Made by a program: the position numbers and the translations under genes
Notes under the pieces: model-generated
What the model saw: only the letters and a program-made list of their open reading frames with translations
Told to the model about the DNA's origin: nothing
Database searches by the model: none
Shown: positions 51,428 through 59,639 of the stretch, piece after piece
Layout: the number at the start of each line of letters is the position of its first letter
Numbering within the stretch: position 1 is the first letter of the stretch
NCBI GenBank assembly: GCA_002483445.1
Contig: DLHY01000084.1
Location: 1-64,000 of the forward strand
From: Blastocatellia bacterium UBA7656
Lineage (GTDB): Bacteria > Acidobacteriota > Blastocatellia > UBA7656
DNA length: 64,000 nucleotides
Direction of reading: 5' to 3'

Positions 51428-52348
51428 ATGGAATCCGGCCTGCACGAGATTGTGAAGCGCGCCAGAGGCGAAATGAGAGTGCCTATTCCGAACGATCCAA
51501 TTCGTCAATCGCGGCGAATCCTCCTCTTCGCCCGCGTACCATTGGCGCTCGGCGCCGCGCTCTGGCTTGCAGATGCTCGCGGGTATTTCGCGGCGCGTGA
51601 TGCGGCGCTTCTCGGCCTCGACTCAGAGGCAACAGCGCCGCTGGCACTCTCCGCTCTCATACTTCTCCTCTCTTCGCTGCTGCCAGGTGTAGCTGTCCTC
51701 AAGCAGGGAGCGGGCCGGGGCCTCTTCCTCAGCGTCCTCGGCCTCTTTGCTTACTACCTCGGAGCGTGGGCGGGCGGACACCAGTTCGGCGTCGTGCTTC
51801 CCGTAATCGCTCCGACTGCCGCGTGGTACTTCAGCCAGATACTCGGCCTCGGCTGGCAGCCGCACTCAACTCAGGATGTACGCCACATTCTTCCCGCCGA
51901 GCAACGCGGTGTTTTCCTCAGCTATCGCCGCCAGCAGGACGAGACCACTGCGCGCCTCATCAAGCAGGAGTTAAGCGCGCGTGGTTTCGATGTCTTTCTC
52001 GACGTCGATGATCTCGGCCCATCGCCGCGCTTTGATGAACGACTGTTGGAGGAGGTAGGCTCGCGTCACGGCTTCGTGCTGCTGCTCTCGCCGGGGTCGC
52101 TTGATCGCTGTGCTGATGAGCAGGACTGGTTGCGGCGTGAGATCGCACACGCCCTCGATACCGGGCGTCGCGTGGTTCCTGTCCTGCGCCGTGGAATCGA
52201 CCTTTCAGCCTGCCCCCTTCCTGCGGCCCTTGCTCCACTGCCGCTGCATAACGCTGTGATCTACTCAAGCGCACATCACGCGGCGGTCATGCAACTGCTG
52301 GTAGGATTCCTTTGCGCACCCAGATCAGGCCGCCCTGCTCGGCCATAG
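51428..52348 (+). CDS. Membrane-anchored TIR-domain protein
   Basis: A 306-residue protein (306 from ATG 51428; ATG 51473 is an alternative; neither has a strong ribosome site). Residues about 30-145 hold three or four hydrophobic helices (ILLFARVPLALGAALWLA, APLALSALILLLSSLLPGVA, LFLSVLGLFAYYLGAWAG, FGVVLPVIAPTAAWYFSQIL). Residues 160-290 are a TIR domain: GVFLSYRRQQDETTARLIKQ, GFDVFLDVDDLG, GFVLLLSPGSLDRC, then DEQDWLRREIAHAL with Glu238 in the position of the catalytic glutamate of NAD-cleaving TIRs. Bacterial TIR proteins often serve in antiphage defence or NAD signalling. No defence partner gene is adjacent, so the role is open. The 232-base gap before it shows nothing recognisable. Confidence 0.8.
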   Translation: MESGLHEIVKRARGEMRVPIPNDPIRQSRRILLFARVPLALGAALWLADARGYFAARDAALLGLDSEATAPLALSALILLLSSLLPGVAVLKQGAGRGLFLSVLGLFAYYLGAWAGGHQFGVVLPVIAPTAAWYFSQILGLGWQPHSTQDVRHILPAEQRGVFLSYRRQQDETTARLIKQELSARGFDVFLDVDDLGPSPRFDERLLEEVGSRHGFVLLLSPGSLDRCADEQDWLRREIAHALDTGRRVVPVLRRGIDLSACPLPAALAPLPLHNAVIYSSAHHAAVMQLLVGFLCAPRSGRPARP

Positions 52349-52502
52349 CACATCAGCGATGACGCAGAGGCGCACGCATCCGACGGATGAGGGCAAGCAT
52401 CAAGCGATAGCTGCGCTTGAAAGCTACAACTCCGGTTGCAAATCTGTCACAATTCGCGCGGCAGCGGTTTGAACCCTCTTTACGGGTTTGTGAGCGGAAA
52501 GT

Positions 52503-52982
52503 ATGAAAGCGAAACATCACTTCTTTTCATCGCTCGCTTTGGGCGGGGCGCTCTACTATTTCACAGGCGACGCCGCATCTCTGGCCGGAGCGATGACAGG
52601 CGGATTTTTAATCGACGCGGATCATGCCATAGATCAGCTATGGGCTATCGCCAGACGAGCGCCGCTGATGCGCCCAGTCAAAAAAGATGGCCCCGAAGAG
52701 CGCGGGCCTCGCGCCTGGTGGACGCGCTACATCCGTCGCCGGAAGCTCGTAAGACTGCCGCTCGTTTTCCATTCATACGAACTCCTCATCGCGCTCTCGA
52801 TAATGGCGATCATGACTGGCGCGCCGTTCCTCACGGGTCTCGTCGTCGGATACGCGCTTCATCTTGCGCTCGATATCATCCGTCATCATCATGAATTTCG
52901 CTCGCCCCTGTTTTATCTGCTTCTCTACCGTCTCGTTCACCGATTCAGGAGAGAGCGATTGATCAAGCCGGAGTATCTGTAA
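52503..52982 (+). CDS. YdjM-like membrane-bound hydrolase-family protein
   Basis: A 159-residue protein with hydrophobic segments near residues 8-37 and 88-122. It keeps acidic/histidine sites typical of the membrane-bound metal-dependent hydrolase group (YdjM/DUF457-like): LIDADHAID, FHSYELLI and HLALDIIRHHHEF. These residues would bind metal at the membrane face. The substrate is unknown. A weak ribosome site (GCGGAAAG) precedes ATG 52503. Confidence 0.6.
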   Translation: MKAKHHFFSSLALGGALYYFTGDAASLAGAMTGGFLIDADHAIDQLWAIARRAPLMRPVKKDGPEERGPRAWWTRYIRRRKLVRLPLVFHSYELLIALSIMAIMTGAPFLTGLVVGYALHLALDIIRHHHEFRSPLFYLLLYRLVHRFRRERLIKPEYL

Positions 52983-53054
52983 GCTGAAACTCTGACAGAG
53001 GCGCATTCGTTTTATAAGCGAGCTTTTGAGATGACTCAAGTCGAGGGAGGAATC

Positions 53055-53561
53055 ATGTTTTGCCCCGGTTGTGGAACCGAATCAATAAAAGATGTCAGGT
53101 TCTGCCGCAGTTGCGGAGCCGACCTGCAACTCATCCAGCAGGTTTTCACCGGCCAGCTTCAGCCATCCGCGTCAGGCGATGCGTTGGTCGAATCCAAAAC
53201 CCGCAGGCAAAAGCTCATGCGACAGGGCGGCTTTCTCGCCTGGGGCGGATTCGTGCTGATGTGGATGATCATAATACTCGGCGTTGCCATGCTTAACTTC
53301 GACGACGACACCGGCGAGTTCCTCTTAATCTTTTCAGCCATCGCAAGCCCGATCATCCTTACAGGACTCGCCTTGATGATTTACTCGCGATTCCTTCCGA
53401 AAGAGCCGGGCGATTTGCTCCCCGGCCATCTGGCGCAGACAGGACAGACCGTAAAAATGCCGCGCCTGTCGATTCAGGAAGAGCAGCCCTCGATCACGGA
53501 AAACACAACAGAGTTGCTTGAGGAAATGAAGGCGCGTGACACTGCTCCTCAAAATCAGTGA
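53055..53561 (+). CDS. Zinc-ribbon membrane protein
   Basis: A 168-residue protein; ATG 53055 is chosen for GGGAGG just upstream. The N-terminus is a zinc ribbon, MFCPGCGTES then VRFCRSCGADL, with four cysteines. Two transmembrane helices follow (GGFVLMWMIIILGVAMLNF and LIFSAIASPIILTGLALMIY). The C-terminal tail is Glu/Thr-rich and cytoplasmic. Such proteins are common and uncharacterised in acidobacteria. Confidence 0.75.
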   Translation: MFCPGCGTESIKDVRFCRSCGADLQLIQQVFTGQLQPSASGDALVESKTRRQKLMRQGGFLAWGGFVLMWMIIILGVAMLNFDDDTGEFLLIFSAIASPIILTGLALMIYSRFLPKEPGDLLPGHLAQTGQTVKMPRLSIQEEQPSITENTTELLEEMKARDTAPQNQ

Positions 53562-53614
53562 AGAGCCGCGTGTCTGATGCGAGAGATACTCATTTTTTCT
53601 TTCGCGCTCACGGT

Positions 53615-53643
53615 TTGTCATCGCTATAAAGCTGACCTATAAT
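53615..53643 (+). promoter_or_regulatory. Promoter giving a nearly leaderless mRNA
   Basis: TTGTCA (53615-53620) and TATAAT (53638-53643) are 17 bases apart. Transcription should begin near 53650, while the GTG start of the next gene is at 53655, leaving about five bases of leader and no ribosome site. Confidence 0.75.
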
Positions 53644-53654
53644 CGCGCCTTGCA

Positions 53655-55625
53655 GTGACAACAAAAATCGACAAACGCGACCTGCTCTGGGTCGTCTTCA
53701 TCATTCTTTCTTTCCTGTTCGGACTCGCCGCTTCCTGGGAGCGGTGGGGTAATCCACTTGTCGATTGCGGACGGGAGATGAATCAGCCTTTGCGTCTCGT
53801 CCGCGGCGAGATGCTCTACTCCGATGTGCGCCACATCTACGGGCCGCTCTCGCCTTACGTAAACGCCGCGCTCTATCGCGCGTTCGGCCCTTCGCTAGAC
53901 ACCCTCTATCTGGATGGAATAATCACCGCGATAATAATACTCGCGCTCGTATACTGGATATCGCGTCGCCTGATGGGTCGCGCCGCTTCAGCCATAGCGA
54001 CTCTTGAAGTGATGTGGCTGTGCGCGTTCAAGCAGGCAGGCAATTACATCTTTCCCTATTCCTATTCGGCGCTGCACGGCTGCGCGCTCGGCCTCCTCTC
54101 GCTCGCGCTCATTCTCAAAGCAGTAGAGAAGGCAGGAGTCAGAAGTCAGAAGTCAGAAGTCAGAAGCCAGAAGGTGACAGGGAACAGGTTACAGGTTACA
54201 GACCCGGATATTTCCCCCCTGTCCCCTGTTCCCTGTTCCCTGTTCCCTACACCGACCACCGACCACCGACCACTGCCTGTTTATTTTCTGGGCGCAGGAG
54301 TGGCCGCCGGATTGACTATGCTGGCAAAGACCGAGATGGGGCTTGCCGCTCTGGCCGTCGGAATGGTCGTGGCATGGCTTGCGGGGCAGCCTCGTCTGCG
54401 GAGATCAATCTCGCTGACCGCTCTGTTTCTGCTGCCTGCTCTGGGGCTTATAGTCGGGGGCTATTCGATCATCGCTGCGCGCGTCGGATGGGAGACGCTG
54501 TCGCGCGACAGCTTTCTTTTCTTTCAGAATCTGCCGCAGGAGCTTGTTTACTACAACAAGCGTATGTCGGGCTTCGATATGCCGCTGCAATCGCTCGGCC
54601 TTATGATCAGTTCGGCGGTGAGGCTGGCCGGACTTGCGGGCATCGTTGTGGCGATGAGTATGCTCGTGGGGCGCAGGCAGGCGGCTCAAACCGAGGCTCA
54701 ACTATCGAAAGAAACGGTGAGCGACGCCGGTCAGGTCAAGCCCTCTCTCGTATGGGCGTTGCTGGCGATTTCAACCGCAGTGTTCACCCTCGCGCCTGCC
54801 GGAGGTTCGATGAGTTGGGATAAAGGGCCTTATCTTGCCATGCCTGTTCTGCTCGCTGGACTTTTGATTTACGGGTTGTTCCGCTACCAGAAGCAGAATG
54901 TAGTCGACAGACAACACACGCTCATGCTGATCGCGGTGTCGGTCTTCGCGCTGGCATCTCTTGCCAGAGTTATGCTCAGAGTGCGAAGCGGCGGCGCGTA
55001 CAGTTCATACCTTCTGCCCGCGTCGGTCGTCCTCTTCACCTATTTCTGGGTCTATTCGTTTCCCGACCTGATACGAGGCGCGCGGACGCGGCGATTCGCG
55101 CGAAAATTTATGATCGTTTTTATGATCGCTCACACGATCATTACCGGCGCGTTGCTCGCTTATCGATACCGCACGAGAAATTCGCATCCCATATCGACTG
55201 AGCGAGGGACGATGCTCGTCGCTTCCGACCTCGGCATTGCCATCAACGAGGCAATCGATTTCATAAATCGGGAGACCTCATCAAACGACCCGGTGGCAGT
55301 TTTGCCTGAAGGGACTTCGATAAATTTTTTCACTGACCGGCCCAATCCGCTGCGCGAAGAGATAACCACTCCGGGCTTTCTCGACGAACGGGGAGAGGAG
55401 CGCGCGATAAGACAACTCAGGGATTCCAACACGCGGCTCGTTTTAGTCACCAATCGCGCGACTTCGGAATTCGGCCCTGCCGTCCTGGGGCGCGATTACA
55501 ACGAGCGACTGATGCAGTGGGTGGAAGATAATTACGAGCAGGCCGCCATATTCGGCCCCTCTCACGATGACGATCTTCAAATCGGCGACCGGCTTTTTTT
55601 CATTCGAGCTTATCGGAAGAAATGA
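53655..55625 (+). CDS. Polytopic GT-C-like membrane protein with an in-frame repeat element
   Basis: A 656-residue protein with about ten to twelve hydrophobic helices (DLLWVVFIILSFLFGLAASW, LDGIITAIIILALVYWI, SAVRLAGLAGIVVAMSML and others). The first loop has VDCGREMNQPLRLVRGEMLY and DVRHIYGPLSPY, the acidic first-loop layout of GT-C/PMT-type glycosyltransferases, and a AKTEMG box follows further on. It probably moves sugars from a lipid carrier outside the membrane; acceptor unknown. Residues about 161-207 are encoded by a tandem-repeat element inserted between two helices without breaking the frame. GTG start with a near-leaderless transcript. Confidence 0.75.
   Translation: MTTKIDKRDLLWVVFIILSFLFGLAASWERWGNPLVDCGREMNQPLRLVRGEMLYSDVRHIYGPLSPYVNAALYRAFGPSLDTLYLDGIITAIIILALVYWISRRLMGRAASAIATLEVMWLCAFKQAGNYIFPYSYSALHGCALGLLSLALILKAVEKAGVRSQKSEVRSQKVTGNRLQVTDPDISPLSPVPCSLFPTPTTDHRPLPVYFLGAGVAAGLTMLAKTEMGLAALAVGMVVAWLAGQPRLRRSISLTALFLLPALGLIVGGYSIIAARVGWETLSRDSFLFFQNLPQELVYYNKRMSGFDMPLQSLGLMISSAVRLAGLAGIVVAMSMLVGRRQAAQTEAQLSKETVSDAGQVKPSLVWALLAISTAVFTLAPAGGSMSWDKGPYLAMPVLLAGLLIYGLFRYQKQNVVDRQHTLMLIAVSVFALASLARVMLRVRSGGAYSSYLLPASVVLFTYFWVYSFPDLIRGARTRRFARKFMIVFMIAHTIITGALLAYRYRTRNSHPISTERGTMLVASDLGIAINEAIDFINRETSSNDPVAVLPEGTSINFFTDRPNPLREEITTPGFLDERGEERAIRQLRDSNTRLVLVTNRATSEFGPAVLGRDYNERLMQWVEDNYEQAAIFGPSHDDDLQIGDRLFFIRAYRKK
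54137..54275. repeat. Heptamer-array element, copy 9, in frame inside a coding sequence
   Basis: AGTCAGA units lead to GGTGACA, GGGAACA and GGTTACA x2, then the core GACCCGGATATTTCCC. TGTCCCC and TGTTCCC units and ACCGACC units follow. The core matches copies 1 and 11. It lies inside the gene at 53655-55625 and is translated as a Gln/Lys/Pro-rich loop (RSQKSEVRSQK, then PVPCSLFPTPTTDHRP). Confidence 0.88.
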
Positions 55626-55646
55626 AGCGAGCAGCAGAAAGGAAGG

Positions 55647-55751
55647 AACCACAGATGAGCACAGATAAACACGGATAAAATGAAGAGAGAAAATTCTGAA
55701 AAAGCTCTCGGTTTTTCTCTATCTGTGTCCATCTGTGTTCATCTGTGGTTT
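55647..55751. repeat. Short-unit inverted element, copy 10 (CACAGATGA type, 10-base units)
   Basis: ACCACAGATG, AGCACAGATA, AACACGGATA on the left and TATCTGTGTC, CATCTGTGTT, CATCTGTGGT on the right, with a 45-base AT-rich core. It lies between the membrane protein gene and the deformylase-like gene. Confidence 0.85.
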
Positions 55752-55814
55752 CTCTTTTTGACTTCGCTTTCGAACAACTACCTGACCCTACCCTTCGATC
55801 CTTCCTTATACTGT

Positions 55815-55842
55815 TTGCCCCGGCGACCTGCTTCTGTATAAT
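55815..55842 (+). promoter_or_regulatory. Possible promoter of deformylase-like gene
   Basis: TATAAT at 55837-55842 is preceded 16 bases earlier by TTGCCC (55815-55820). The -10 is perfect, the -35 partial. It reads toward the ATG at 55892. Confidence 0.5.
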
Positions 55843-55891
55843 CGGAGTCGCGGGCAAGCACGCCGCAATTTTTTATCAGGCAAAATCAGTT

Positions 55892-56416
55892 ATGCCGTCG
55901 CTGGAAATTCTTCAACTTGGAAATCCGCTGCTGTGGGAAATATCCCGCCCCGTCGAAGACTTCTCTTCACCCCTCGTCGAATCCCTCACGCGCGATCTCG
56001 CCGACACGCTCGCCGCATTCCGCCGCGAGAGCGGATTCGGGCGCGGGATAGCCGCCCCGCAGATTGGCTCGCTTCAAAGGATCATATTCATAAGAATGCA
56101 GCCGACAGGTTTTTGCGGCCCGCTCATCAATCCTGAAATCCTGTGGGCGAGCGCCGATATGATCGAACTTTGGGACGACTGCTTCAGTCTGCCTGATCTG
56201 ATGATCAGAGTGAAACGCAATCGCGCGATTCGCGTCGCCTACAGTGACGAGCGAGGCGTGCGACAAACTATTGAAGCCCAGGACGATCTTTCAGAGCTAT
56301 TGCAGCACGAAATCGATCACCTCGACGGAATACTTGCGACCGAAAGGGCCATCTCAGATCGCGCTCTTTCGACCCGCGCGGAATGGGAGAAGCGGATGAA
56401 AAAAGTTTCGGCCTGA
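55892..56416 (+). CDS. def: Peptide deformylase-like protein with a variant motif II
   Basis: The start at ATG 55892 gives 174 residues, the usual length; the frame opens earlier but upstream sequence is repeat and promoter. Motif I is GRGIAAPQ (50-57), motif III QHEIDHLDG with metal ligands His139 and His143, and motif II is WDDCFSLPD with Cys97 in place of the usual EGCLS context. All three metal ligands are present. Deformylases remove the formyl group from new proteins. The changed motif II suggests the second, less studied PDF-like group, and the housekeeping enzyme may be elsewhere. No methionyl-tRNA formyltransferase gene is adjacent, as is often seen for def. Confidence 0.8.
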   Translation: MPSLEILQLGNPLLWEISRPVEDFSSPLVESLTRDLADTLAAFRRESGFGRGIAAPQIGSLQRIIFIRMQPTGFCGPLINPEILWASADMIELWDDCFSLPDLMIRVKRNRAIRVAYSDERGVRQTIEAQDDLSELLQHEIDHLDGILATERAISDRALSTRAEWEKRMKKVSA

Positions 56417-56577
56417 CGTATTTTCCTGCCCCTCCGAGCCTCCGCTACGAAGGAGGTGTAGCTTTCGCAAAAGGCTCTCTATCTGGATGCGGAAGCGAAA
56501 CTTTTCCAGACTTTCGGCTGATGGAAGAAGTCTGAAAAACCGGATCGATCAGTCTCCCAATCAAGCAGTCAGTGTAG

Positions 56578-56663
56578 GGAACAGGCGACAGGGAACAGGT
56601 TACAGACTCGGAAATTTCCCGCCTGTCCCCTGTAACCTGTTCCCTGTCACCTTCTGACTTCTG
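56578..56663. repeat. Heptamer-array inverted element, copy 11 (GGGAACA type)
   Basis: GGGAACA, GGCGACA, GGGAACA and GGTTACA units, a core ACTCGGAAATTTCCCGCC, then inverted CTGTCCC, CTGTAAC, CTGTTCC, CTGTCAC units and CTTCTGA. The core is a variant of that in copies 1 and 9. It ends about 18 bases before the DUF1800 gene. The rest of the gap 56417-56577 holds nothing recognised. Confidence 0.87.
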
Positions 56664-56681
56664 TTCTCTAAGGAGGAGAGT

Positions 56682-58133
56682 ATGGCATTCACCAACGAAG
56701 ACGCTGCCCATTTGCTTCGTCGGATGGGATTTGGCGGCAACCCTGACGAAATCTCAGACCTCGAATCGCGCGGGAAAGAGGGCGCAGTCGATTACCTGCT
56801 CAATCATCAGAACATCAATAACCAGCCGCTCGACGATCTGCTCACTGCAAGTTTCAACTTCGTCGATCCGCGAGATGGCAATCGCTTCAATCAGGGCGAG
56901 ATTCGTCGCTGGTGGTTCACCCGCATGGTTCATACCCGCCGTCAGTTCGAAGAGAAGATGACTCTTTTCTGGCATAACCACTTCGCGACGGCCCTCTCTC
57001 AGGTTCAGGACCTTTATATGTACATCCAGAACCTCAAGTTCCGTCAGTATGGCCTCTCACGCTTCGACGATCTCCTTGAAGCCGTTTCAAAGGATGCCGC
57101 GATGCTCATCTGGCTCAACGGACTTCAGAACGTCGCCGGAAGCCCCAACGAAAATTTCGGGCGCGAGCTTCAGGAGCTTTTCACCATGGGCATACTCGAT
57201 CCCGTCACCGGGCAGGCCAACTACACCGAGGACGATGTTAAACAGGTGGCGCGCGCTTTCACCGGATGGAAATTCCGCAATCCCCGTCAGGGCAGCGACC
57301 CTTACAACGCGGAATGGTTCATCCAGGCCAATCAGCACGACAACGGATCGAAGACCATCTACGCGGGGACTCCCTATCAGGTGTCGGGGAATCTGGGCGG
57401 CGAGGATGTCATTGGCATCATCTGCAATCGTCCGCAGACCGGGCGATTTTTGACGAAGAAGCTCTTCGATTTCTTCGTCCATCCGCTCAGTTCCAGTTCA
57501 CAAGACAAACAGACGATAGATAAATTCGCCTCTGTCTACACGAGCAGCAATCACTCAATCAAGGAGCTTGTGCGCGCGATCTTTACTTCGGACGAATTCT
57601 TCAGCGAGCGGGCGCGCTACGGTCTGGTCAAACAGCCGGTCGAATACATCGTCGGGGCGATTCGAATGCTCGGAGCCGACTATCGGCCCGGAGCCAACGT
57701 CACGGGAGAGCGAAATCAGACCTCGAACGCGCTGGCCGGATTTTCGCGCAACATGACTCAGGACATTTTCAACCCGCCCGATGTTGCGGGCTGGGATTTG
57801 AACCTCGGATGGACTAACACGGCGACGATGCTCGAACGGTTCAATTTCGCCAACGCGCTCGTTACGAATCGCAACCACACCAATCCCGGCGTGTCGATAA
57901 CCAACGATCAACTTGGCGAATACACCAAATCGAAATCCAAGAAGACCGTCAACAAATTCCTTGAAGTTATGAACCTGTTCGGCGTGCCGAAAGAGGTGAA
58001 AACGAACCTTCGCAATTACCTTGAGACCGACGATCAGGGCGTGAAGGTCGGGTATGACAAAAACGATATCGACAAGAAAATTCGCGGGCTGGTTCATCAG
58101 ATACTTTGCCTGCCGGAATCCGAGTTGAATTAG
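56682..58133 (+). CDS. DUF1800 family protein
   Basis: A 483-residue protein with AAGGAGG upstream. It has the DUF1800 signature along its length: HLLRRMGFGGNPDEI near the N-terminus, FEEKMTLFWHNHFAT, NFGRELQELFTMGIL, YTEDDVKQVARAFTGW and the C-terminal PPDVAGWDLNLGW. The biochemical function is unknown. The gene lies ten bases before a DUF1501 gene, and the two families are paired in many bacteria; DUF1501 proteins are sulfatase-fold and exported. No signal peptide is seen here, which is normal for many annotated members. The pair is presumed to act together. Confidence 0.93.
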   Translation: MAFTNEDAAHLLRRMGFGGNPDEISDLESRGKEGAVDYLLNHQNINNQPLDDLLTASFNFVDPRDGNRFNQGEIRRWWFTRMVHTRRQFEEKMTLFWHNHFATALSQVQDLYMYIQNLKFRQYGLSRFDDLLEAVSKDAAMLIWLNGLQNVAGSPNENFGRELQELFTMGILDPVTGQANYTEDDVKQVARAFTGWKFRNPRQGSDPYNAEWFIQANQHDNGSKTIYAGTPYQVSGNLGGEDVIGIICNRPQTGRFLTKKLFDFFVHPLSSSSQDKQTIDKFASVYTSSNHSIKELVRAIFTSDEFFSERARYGLVKQPVEYIVGAIRMLGADYRPGANVTGERNQTSNALAGFSRNMTQDIFNPPDVAGWDLNLGWTNTATMLERFNFANALVTNRNHTNPGVSITNDQLGEYTKSKSKKTVNKFLEVMNLFGVPKEVKTNLRNYLETDDQGVKVGYDKNDIDKKIRGLVHQILCLPESELN

Positions 58134-58143
58134 GAGGAATGCT

Positions 58144-59406
58144 ATGCCGATAACCAGAAGACAATTCGTAAAGCGCAGCGCGGGAATGGTCAGCCTGAGC
58201 CTGCTTATGCCCAAAGTGTTGCTCACGGATGCGATGGCTCAGTCAACAAACCGTCGCATATTCGTCGTCATCCAGCTTGGGGGCGGCAATGACGGACTCA
58301 ACACGCTCATCCCGTACACCGATTCCGCCTATCACTCGAAACGGCCTACGCTCGGCTTCCGCGACACGGAGCTAGTCGACGCGCAAAGCAAATCGATGAT
58401 ACTCAACAGCCAGTTCGGATTGCACCCGGCGCTCACGCAACTCAAAGACATGTACGATCAGAATCAAGTGGCGATAATCAACGGCGTGGGCTATCCGAAT
58501 CCGAACTTGTCGCACTTCACCTCGATGGACATCTGGCACACAGCCAATCCTGCAAGCCCCACAGGCACAGGATGGCTTGGCCGCTATGCAGACGAAAAGC
58601 TTGCGGGCCAGTCGGGACTCCTCGCGGCATCGATAGGCACGTTGCCGAAATCGCTCTACGGCGATAACGTGGTGGTGCCTTCCATATCGAGCTTTCAGAA
58701 CTATACCTATCAGACCGACAGCAGGTTCGCGGGCGACCGCAACAACCAGATCAACACTTTCAACGCGAACAACAATCGCGTCTTTGATGCGGGGAGCTTC
58801 GCCGATTCGATAGCCGAGATGAGCGTCGATGCCGTCGCGGGCGCGGCTCAGGTTCAGGCGGCGGTGGCCTCTTACACATCGACGGTGACTTATCCGGCTG
58901 CGCCCAATCCGCTCTCAGCCGCGTTGAAGATGGCGGCGCAACTCATAACGACTCTGCCGCAGGCCAATCTGCTTTATGTTCAGATGGGCGGATTCGACAA
59001 TCACTCGGCTCAGATTCAGGGGACCAATAAACTCGCAGGCGCGCACTTCACACTGCTTCGATATTTTTCGGAAGCAGTCAAAGCGTTCTATGACGATATG
59101 GCCGCGCACGGGCTTGCGGATAAAACCTTGATGATGGAGTGGTCGGAATTCGGCAGGCGACCGAACGAAAACGCTTCGTTTGGAACTGACCACGGCACGA
59201 CGAGCCAGATGATGGTCATCGGCGACCCGGTCACGAAGGGAATCTACGGCCAGCAGCCGTCGCTGACGGATCTCGATCAGGCGGGCAACATGAAATTCAA
59301 GGTCGACTTCCGCGAAGTCTACGCGACGATTCTCAACAAGTGGCTTGGCGTAGACGCGCAGGAGATACTTGGCGGCTCATTCGCCGATGTCGGATTTTTG
59401 GGGTGA
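58144..59406 (+). CDS. DUF1501 family protein with Tat signal
   Basis: A 420-residue protein starting MPITRRQFVKRSAGMVSLS. The RRQFVK pair followed by a hydrophobic stretch is a twin-arginine signal, so it is exported folded. The body carries DUF1501 features of the alkaline-phosphatase/sulfatase superfamily: VVIQLGGGNDGLNTLIP, NQVAIINGVGYPNPNLSHFT, TLMMEWSEFGRRPNENASF and GTDHGTTSQMMVIG. AGGAGGA lies before its ATG. It is co-transcribed with the DUF1800 gene. Enzyme activity not established. In the 233-base gap after it, a GCAGGCA/TGCCTGC hairpin lies near 59417 and a GAGAT-T-ATCTC palindrome at 59561-59571; no gene is seen. Confidence 0.92.
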   Translation: MPITRRQFVKRSAGMVSLSLLMPKVLLTDAMAQSTNRRIFVVIQLGGGNDGLNTLIPYTDSAYHSKRPTLGFRDTELVDAQSKSMILNSQFGLHPALTQLKDMYDQNQVAIINGVGYPNPNLSHFTSMDIWHTANPASPTGTGWLGRYADEKLAGQSGLLAASIGTLPKSLYGDNVVVPSISSFQNYTYQTDSRFAGDRNNQINTFNANNNRVFDAGSFADSIAEMSVDAVAGAAQVQAAVASYTSTVTYPAAPNPLSAALKMAAQLITTLPQANLLYVQMGGFDNHSAQIQGTNKLAGAHFTLLRYFSEAVKAFYDDMAAHGLADKTLMMEWSEFGRRPNENASFGTDHGTTSQMMVIGDPVTKGIYGQQPSLTDLDQAGNMKFKVDFREVYATILNKWLGVDAQEILGGSFADVGFLG

Positions 59407-59639
59407 TCGCCTGGGGGCGCAGGCATCCTGCCTGCATGTGTTGAGGAGGAGACCCGGCAATTTTTTATCGGGTCTCCATCGCAAGTCTGGCACGCTGGAA
59501 GCGCGCGCTCCCAGGATTCGCATTCGAGATCGCGCACTCACAGTGCGACATGTAAACAGCGAGATTATCTCTGCCGGTCGCGCTTTATATTCTCCCTCGA
59601 TTCGATAAGCGGCAGGGTGTAAATATTCAGAGGCAGAAA

